A stretch of DNA of 64,000 nucleotides from the NCBI RefSeq assembly GCF_042647465.1, contig NZ_JBHRVN010000005.1; one strand, written 5' to 3'. The stretch comes from Wagnerdoeblera intermedia (lineage in GTDB: Bacteria; Pseudomonadota; Alphaproteobacteria; Rhodobacterales; Rhodobacteraceae). The translations under genes were made by a program, and so were the position numbers. Below, in pieces: positions 59,198 through 64,000 of the stretch. Numbering within the stretch: position 1 is the stretch's first letter; every line of letters begins with the position of its first letter. The notes under the pieces are model-generated. The model searched no databases and was not told where the DNA came from. It was given only the letters and a program-made list of their open reading frames with translations.

Positions 59198-60169
59198 ATG
59201 TGGGATTTCAGTATCAGCCAGGCCATCGGCCTGATGATGCGCACGCTGCCCTTTGTGGCTCTGCGCGCCGGCGTCTATTTCGGGATCACGCTGGCCTATA
59301 TGCTGGCAACCGGCACCGGGATCGGGATCGGCTGGGGCGTCGGTGCCTTTGGCGACGATGATTTCCGCGCCCAGAGCATGGCCTGGGGCGGGATGATCGG
59401 TTTCGGCATCACCGGGGCGGTGATGTATTGGGTGCGCGAATATATCCTTTATATCGTCAAGGCCGGGCATATCGCCGTCATGGTCGAGTTGATGGGCGGT
59501 AAGTCCCTGCCCGAAGGGCGCGGCCAGATCGCCCATGCCACCACAGTCGTGAAAGAGCGTTTCGGTCAGGCCTCGCTGCTTTTCGCGCTGGATCAACTGG
59601 TCAAGGGCGTGATCCGCGCCGTCACCGGCATTGTGCGTGGGATCCTCGGTATCCTGCCCATTCCCTATGTCAAACAGTTGATGGGCGTGGTGCAGCCGTT
59701 TTTGCGGGTGGCGGTCGGCTTTGTCGATGAAATCATCCTCGCCCATGCGATCCGCACCGGATCGGCCGATGCCTGGGGTTCGGCGCGTGAGGCGCTGGTG
59801 CTTTATGGCCAGAACTGGAAGGTCATGCTGAAAAACGCCGCCTGGCTGACGCTGTTCACCTATGGGCTGGCGGCGGTGGTGTTCCTAGTCATGCTCGCGC
59901 CCGCAGCCGCTCTGGTCTATGCCATGCCCGGCGCCTGGTCTGCGGGCGGTTTCGTCTTTGCGCTGCTGTTCGCCTGGAGCGTGAAGGCCGCTTTCCTTGA
60001 GCCCTTTGCGGTGGCCTGCCTGTTGCAGGTCTGGGTCAAGGCCACCGATGGGCAGACCCCGGACCCGGAATGGGATGCCCGGCTTGAACAGATCTCCTCG
60101 CATTTCCGCAAATTGAAAGAGCGTGTCAGCACCCGTTTTGCCCGCGCACCGAAAGGAGCCCCCCAATGA
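59198..60169 (+). CDS. large membrane protein in VWA operon
   Basis: 323 aa from ATG 59198. Several hydrophobic segments (LPFVALRAGVYFGITLAYML, GIGIGWGVGAFG, LTLFTYGLAAVVFLVMLAP, GGFVFALLFAWSVKAAFL) with charged ends (RLEQISSHFRKLKERVSTRF). It overlaps the VWA gene by 4 nt. Function unknown. The tight coupling suggests it anchors or exports the VWA protein. Confidence 0.65.
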   Translation: MWDFSISQAIGLMMRTLPFVALRAGVYFGITLAYMLATGTGIGIGWGVGAFGDDDFRAQSMAWGGMIGFGITGAVMYWVREYILYIVKAGHIAVMVELMGGKSLPEGRGQIAHATTVVKERFGQASLLFALDQLVKGVIRAVTGIVRGILGILPIPYVKQLMGVVQPFLRVAVGFVDEIILAHAIRTGSADAWGSAREALVLYGQNWKVMLKNAAWLTLFTYGLAAVVFLVMLAPAAALVYAMPGAWSAGGFVFALLFAWSVKAAFLEPFAVACLLQVWVKATDGQTPDPEWDARLEQISSHFRKLKERVSTRFARAPKGAPQ

Positions 60170-62721
60170 AAACCTGGCTGACCGCCGCCACGCTCGCCCT
60201 CGGGTTGGCGCTGCCCGCGATGGCGCAAGAGCGCCCAAACACCATCCTCGTCCTCGATGCCTCCGGCTCAATGTGGGGGCAGATCGACGGGGTGAACAAG
60301 ATCACCATCGCGCGTGATGTGGTGCGCGATTTTGTCGGCACCTTCCCGGCGGATCAGAACCTTGGCCTTGTCACCTATGGCCACCGCGAGCGCGGGCAAT
60401 GTTCCGACATCCAGACGATGATAGACCCCGCCCCCGGCACCGGGGCGGAGATTGCCCGGATTGTCGACGGGCTGAACCCGCGCGGCATGACGCCGATGAC
60501 TGATGCCGTGATCGCCGCCGCGCAGGCGCTGCGCCATACCGAACAGGCGGCGACCGTGATCCTGATCTCGGACGGGATCGAGACCTGCAACCCCGACCCC
60601 TGCGCCGCCGCCCGCGCGCTGAATGAAGCAGGCGTTGATTTCACCGCCCATGTCATCGGCTTTGACGTCAAGGGCGAGGCCGAGGCGCTGATGCAAATGC
60701 AATGCATCGCCGAAGAGACCGGCGGCCGCTTCCTCACCGCCGACAATGCCGCAGAGCTGACTGCGGCGCTGGAACAGGTCGCCGCGCCGACCGCTGGCCC
60801 CTTCACCTTCACCGCCCATCAAAGCCCCGAGCGGATGGGGCCAGAGCCTGTGTTCTTCTGGCCGAATGAGCCGCCTTCCGCCCCGCTGGTCGCGGGCGAG
60901 GTGTTTTGGCAGATCTCGGACAATGAGTTCAGCTTCGTGAGCGAGGCCACCGGCAACCCGCTGACGCTCGATCTGCCCTTTGGTGATTATGTGGTGACCG
61001 TCACCGCCGATGCCTGGGACCAGCCGGTCCAGACCGAAGGCACATTCGGCCCTGAAGGCCCGCGCAATCTGCATGTGATGTTCCCGCCCGCAGCACCTGC
61101 GCTGGCCGAACTGACCCTGCGCGCGGTGATGGACAGCGCCGACGGCCCGCTGATCGACACGCCATTCACCTGGGAATTCAGCCAGGATGGCGACAGCTTT
61201 GAATTCGACGGCAATCCCGGTGTGATGGAGGTTCGCGAAGGCAGCTGGACCATCACCGGCTATCATACCGCGCGGGAACAGCAGCAAAGCGTCGTGCTTG
61301 ACCTCTCTGCCGGCCAGTCCCTGACGCAGGTGATGGTGTTCGAACCCCCTGCGGCGCCCCTGCCCGAGGTCAGCGTGACCGCTCCGGCGCAGGTGGTGGT
61401 CGGTGCCGCCTTCCCGGTTTCATGGACCATCGCGGGGGATATAAACCCGCGCGACTATGTCACCATCGTTCCGGCAGGTGCAAAGGCGGGCACCTATACC
61501 AATTACGACCGCCTGGAAGGCCAGTCCGAGGGCCGCCTGCGCGCCCCCGCAGAGCCAGGTCTCTATGAGGTTCGGCTTCAGACCGAAGCGCGCAACCCCG
61601 TCGTCCTCGCCACCACCCCCATCGAGGTGGTGGACGCCGCCGTCACCGTCTCTGCCCCGGCGCAGGTCGTGGTCGGCGCGGCTTTCCCCGTCACCTGGAC
61701 GGCCGAAGGGCTGCACCCGCGTGATTATGTCACCATCGTGCCGATGGGGGCCGAGGACGGCGCCTATACCGATTATGACCGCATGGAAGGCCAGTCCGAG
61801 GGTCGCCTGCGCGCCCCGGCGGAACCCGGTCTCTATGAGGTGCGGCTCCAGCTGGATGAGAGTGGCCGTGTTCTGGCCCGCACTCCGGTAGAGGTGGTTG
61901 ATGCGGCGGTCACCGTCTCGGCCCCGACGCAGGTTCCGGTCGGATCGGCCTTCACCGTCACTTGGACGGCCGAGGGTCTGCATCCGCGCGACTATGTCAC
62001 CATCGTGCCGATGGGGGCCGAGGACAGCGCCTATACCAATTATGACCGCATGGAAGGCCAGACCGAGGGTCGTCTGCGCGCCCCTGCGGAACCCGGCCTT
62101 TATGAGGTGCGGCTGCAACTTGATGCCGGGGGCCGCGTTCTGGCCCGCACCCCGGTCGAGGTGACCGAGGGGCAGGTCACCCTCAGCGGTCCGGATCATC
62201 TGCGGGCGGGCAGCGAATTGACCGTGACCTGGACCGGCGCCATCCATCCGCGCGACTATGTCACCATCGTACCGGTCGGGACAAAAGATGGCGAGTATGG
62301 CAGTTATCGCCGCGTTGAGAACGCCACGCAGCGCAACATGACCGCACCGGAAGAGCCGGGCGCCTATGAAATCCGCTATCACCTCGAGATTGGCGACCGC
62401 GTCATGGCACGCCATCCGCTTGAGGTGCTGGCCGCCGACGCGGCGCTGGACGATGGCGCGGGACTTGTGGCACAGGCCAGCGCCAAACCGGGCGAAACCA
62501 TCACTGTCAGCTGGACCGGCGGCAGCGACAGCGCAGATCAGCGTGTGGCGCTGGCGCGCGCCGATCAGGCCGATTTCAGCTGGATCAGCGCTACGAGCTC
62601 TGTGGAAGGCAATAGTCTTGACCTGACCCTGCCGGACAGCCCCGGAACCTATGAACTGCGCTTTCTTGACCTGACTGACAGAAAAGTGCTTGGCCGATCA
62701 ATCATCGAGGTACAGCCATGA
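60166..62721 (+). CDS. secreted VWA protein with Ig-like repeats
   Basis: 851 aa. Signal peptide (WLTAATLALGLALPAMAQ). VWA domain ~25-205 with an intact metal site (ILVLDASGSMWGQ, GLNPRGMTPMTDAVI, LISDGIETCNPDP). A beta-rich region (~210-400) follows. Four ~85-90-residue modules at 61372-62430 each have (V)TW-x(4,6)-PRDYVTIVP, an NYDR-x-EGQ-type stretch, and RAPAEPGLYEVRLQ. A fifth, diverged module ends the protein. MIDAS proteins bind partners through Mg; the repeats suggest an extended arm in the periplasm or at the surface. Confidence 0.85.
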   Translation: MKTWLTAATLALGLALPAMAQERPNTILVLDASGSMWGQIDGVNKITIARDVVRDFVGTFPADQNLGLVTYGHRERGQCSDIQTMIDPAPGTGAEIARIVDGLNPRGMTPMTDAVIAAAQALRHTEQAATVILISDGIETCNPDPCAAARALNEAGVDFTAHVIGFDVKGEAEALMQMQCIAEETGGRFLTADNAAELTAALEQVAAPTAGPFTFTAHQSPERMGPEPVFFWPNEPPSAPLVAGEVFWQISDNEFSFVSEATGNPLTLDLPFGDYVVTVTADAWDQPVQTEGTFGPEGPRNLHVMFPPAAPALAELTLRAVMDSADGPLIDTPFTWEFSQDGDSFEFDGNPGVMEVREGSWTITGYHTAREQQQSVVLDLSAGQSLTQVMVFEPPAAPLPEVSVTAPAQVVVGAAFPVSWTIAGDINPRDYVTIVPAGAKAGTYTNYDRLEGQSEGRLRAPAEPGLYEVRLQTEARNPVVLATTPIEVVDAAVTVSAPAQVVVGAAFPVTWTAEGLHPRDYVTIVPMGAEDGAYTDYDRMEGQSEGRLRAPAEPGLYEVRLQLDESGRVLARTPVEVVDAAVTVSAPTQVPVGSAFTVTWTAEGLHPRDYVTIVPMGAEDSAYTNYDRMEGQTEGRLRAPAEPGLYEVRLQLDAGGRVLARTPVEVTEGQVTLSGPDHLRAGSELTVTWTGAIHPRDYVTIVPVGTKDGEYGSYRRVENATQRNMTAPEEPGAYEIRYHLEIGDRVMARHPLEVLAADAALDDGAGLVAQASAKPGETITVSWTGGSDSADQRVALARADQADFSWISATSSVEGNSLDLTLPDSPGTYELRFLDLTDRKVLGRSIIEVQP
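61372..62430 (+). repeat. tandem coding repeat in VWA gene (4 units, ~265-270 bp)
   Basis: Units start near 61372, 61642, 61909 and 62176. Units 2 and 3 are the most alike, also at DNA level. Core protein motif: PRDYVTIVP then EGRLRAPAEPGLYEVRLQ. Recent duplication is likely, and the unit number may vary between strains. Confidence 0.85.
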
Positions 62722-63536
62722 CAACCCCAGAGGCCCGTTCAACCGTCTTCGTCGCATCGGTTCTTTTGACTCTTACAGCCGTAACTGCTGTAGCTGAAAT
62801 CGACGGCCATGGCCCTGACGCCTGGCGCGTCACCGGGGTTTCGGCCAATGATCACCTGAATGCCCGCATGGGGCCGGGTACGAGCTATCCGGTGATCGAC
62901 AGTTTTGGTCACAATGAGCGGGGATTGCACCAGGTGACCTGTGTGCCTTTCTACACGGCAGAATATTACCACCGCATGAGCCAGGCCCAGATCGAAGCCT
63001 TGCCAGCGCGCTGGTGTCTGATGCGCGATGCGACAATGAGCAAGGCCGGATGGGTGGCGCAGCGCTTCATCACCCCAGATGGAGTCGAGACATATGCACC
63101 CACCGCGCAACCATCGCCGCAACCCGAGCATGAACCCTATACCGCGCAAGCGGGGCTCGATCCGGTCGCGCAGGCCGTGGATCTGGTGCGTGAACTCTAC
63201 GAACGTCAGTTTCAGTCCGAGAACAGCAATCTGCCCAGTGTGTTGGACACTGACGTGGCAAATCATTATTTTACCAGCGATATCGTGGCCCTGTTTGCGT
63301 CAGGTCGGATCGGCGCACATCCGATTTACGGCGCGCAGGATTTCAACGGCACAATCGGAGAGCCGACACCTGATCCCGACACCCCCATGCTGCGCGGCAT
63401 GATCACCATCAACGTCGATTTTACCAACTTTGGGCGAAATCAACGCGTTGTTTACTATATTCGCCCGGACACAACGCGCCGGAACGCACCTTTACGCATT
63501 TTCCGGGTCGAACATGATGGCTGGTCCTATCCATGA
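62718..63536 (+). CDS. secreted SH3b-type protein
   Basis: 272 aa; overlaps the VWA stop by 4 nt. Signal peptide (TVFVASVLLTLTAVTAVAE). Residues ~35-115 resemble a bacterial SH3 domain (LNARMGPGTSYPVIDSF, then AGWVAQRFI) with Cys residues. The C-terminal half (VAQAVDLVRELYERQF, then GMITINVDFTNFGRNQRVV) resembles the DUF3828 fold. Periplasmic; binding of peptidoglycan or peptides is inferred. Confidence 0.7.
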   Translation: MTTPEARSTVFVASVLLTLTAVTAVAEIDGHGPDAWRVTGVSANDHLNARMGPGTSYPVIDSFGHNERGLHQVTCVPFYTAEYYHRMSQAQIEALPARWCLMRDATMSKAGWVAQRFITPDGVETYAPTAQPSPQPEHEPYTAQAGLDPVAQAVDLVRELYERQFQSENSNLPSVLDTDVANHYFTSDIVALFASGRIGAHPIYGAQDFNGTIGEPTPDPDTPMLRGMITINVDFTNFGRNQRVVYYIRPDTTRRNAPLRIFRVEHDGWSYP

Positions 63537-63578
63537 AATCGGCGAACAGAAGCGCCAACTGGAGGCATCAAACCAAAC

Positions 63579-64000
63579 ATGCGTAACGCGCCTTCGCCTG
63601 GCCTTGTAATTCTGACTGTCTTTATCGGGCTACATGTCGCTGGCAGTGTTTTTGCTGAAACGCCGATACTGGATGATTTACCTCCCGGTAAAACAGGCGT
63701 GCTTGAATCGCCCGTCGGTACATATGAGTTTACGACGACCGTTTGTGGCATCTTTCTTGAGGACAACTTCGAGGATATCGAAATCATGGGCCCCGGGACG
63801 GCACCTGACGGTGAGAATTTCTACTTTGAGTTATCTTCCACCGGAAACTCAATGACCATCAGTATAGGATCAGGAGGACCATTTGACTCTTCGGATCGAC
63901 AATTGCAGGCGGGACAGCATGTGTCAGAACCGTTCACCGTTGAGACTTCAGGAGAGTTCATATCAGTACCGCACATCACTCTTGTCGACGAAGTTGGCTG
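63579..64000 (+). CDS. secreted protein, cut by right edge
   Basis: ATG 63579 with the frame open to the end of the window (140 codons). Signal peptide (PGLVILTVFIGLHVAGSVFA). The mature part is beta-rich (VGTYEFTTTVCGIFLEDNFE). Continues the VWA operon. Family not recognised. Confidence 0.6.
   Translation, partial: MRNAPSPGLVILTVFIGLHVAGSVFAETPILDDLPPGKTGVLESPVGTYEFTTTVCGIFLEDNFEDIEIMGPGTAPDGENFYFELSSTGNSMTISIGSGGPFDSSDRQLQAGQHVSEPFTVETSGEFISVPHITLVDEVG

Noticed and set aside
60268..62415. Minus-strand frames opposite the VWA gene, with repeated segments
   Set aside because: The repeats reflect the coding repeats of the VWA gene on the plus strand.
61372..62430. Possible CRISPR-like array
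   Set aside because: Units are ~265-270 bp, in frame and coding for Ig-like modules, without spacers or short palindromic repeats.

Overview
The window looks like a piece of a large, mosaic, conjugative plasmid (or comparable mobile element) from an alphaproteobacterium, most likely of the Rhodobacterales. The plasmid signs are a single-strand binding protein, a ParB-like protein, a CHC2/TOPRIM primase, a Y-family polymerase behind a LexA-type box, the F-type transfer genes traF-traH-traG, two DUF932-type gene fragments, a thermonuclease-fold protein and two H-NS-like proteins. The Rhodobacterales assignment rests on base composition, the GTTC-N7-GTTC SOS box and the captured flagellar and uracil-DNA-glycosylase pieces. 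It is an inference.

Layout. 1-4.5 kb: remains of a phage-defence type locus, with a PLD-type SNF2/DEAD helicase running off the left edge, an overlapping WYL regulator and an HNH-like gene fragment. 4.5-6.9 kb: a small gene, ssb, then an internally deleted IS66 joined to a decapitated DUF932 gene. 7-11.9 kb: a three-gene operon encoding a membrane-anchored J-like protein, a minimal GrpE-like protein and an unusual Hsp70. It is bounded by the IS66/DUF932 junction and an IS5-family remnant, and is the best candidate for an undescribed system. 12.6-20.4 kb: plasmid backbone genes (LuxR solo, ParB-like, secreted proteins, Y-family polymerase), several sharing one promoter/leader module. 20.4-27.2 kb: a full IS1380-family element, a deletion derivative of it and a lone right end, framing captured chromosomal fragments (5' end of udg, a sulfonate/nitrate-type ABC transporter, flgN-like, flgJ-like, 5' end of fliK). 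27.2-29.5 kb: a substrate-binding protein plus diguanylate cyclase pair and a gene tail. 29.5-35.4 kb: a small secreted protein, an IS3 remnant, a YtcA-MdtNOP-like efflux operon and another IS3 remnant.

36-41.5 kb: H-NS plus a duplicated-HTH protein, then a run of small secreted and membrane proteins of unknown function. 41.6-47.8 kb: traF-traH-traG, with a lysozyme-like domain fused to the end of TraG. 48-53 kb: a paralogue of the earlier secreted protein, a primase, three small genes (two with terminator-like leaders) and a DUF1845/AcaB-like gene that meets a second DUF932 fragment tail to tail. 53.6-55.7 kb: thermonuclease, H-NS, a conserved small gene, and an XRE regulator without a start codon. 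55.7-64 kb: a response regulator, sensor kinase and molybdopterin-fold protein, divergent from an operon of a membrane protein, a repeat-containing VWA protein, an SH3 protein and a secreted protein cut by the right edge.

No rRNA, tRNA or CRISPR array was seen. No complete replication initiator or relaxase lies in the window, so plasmid status is inferred from the backbone genes.
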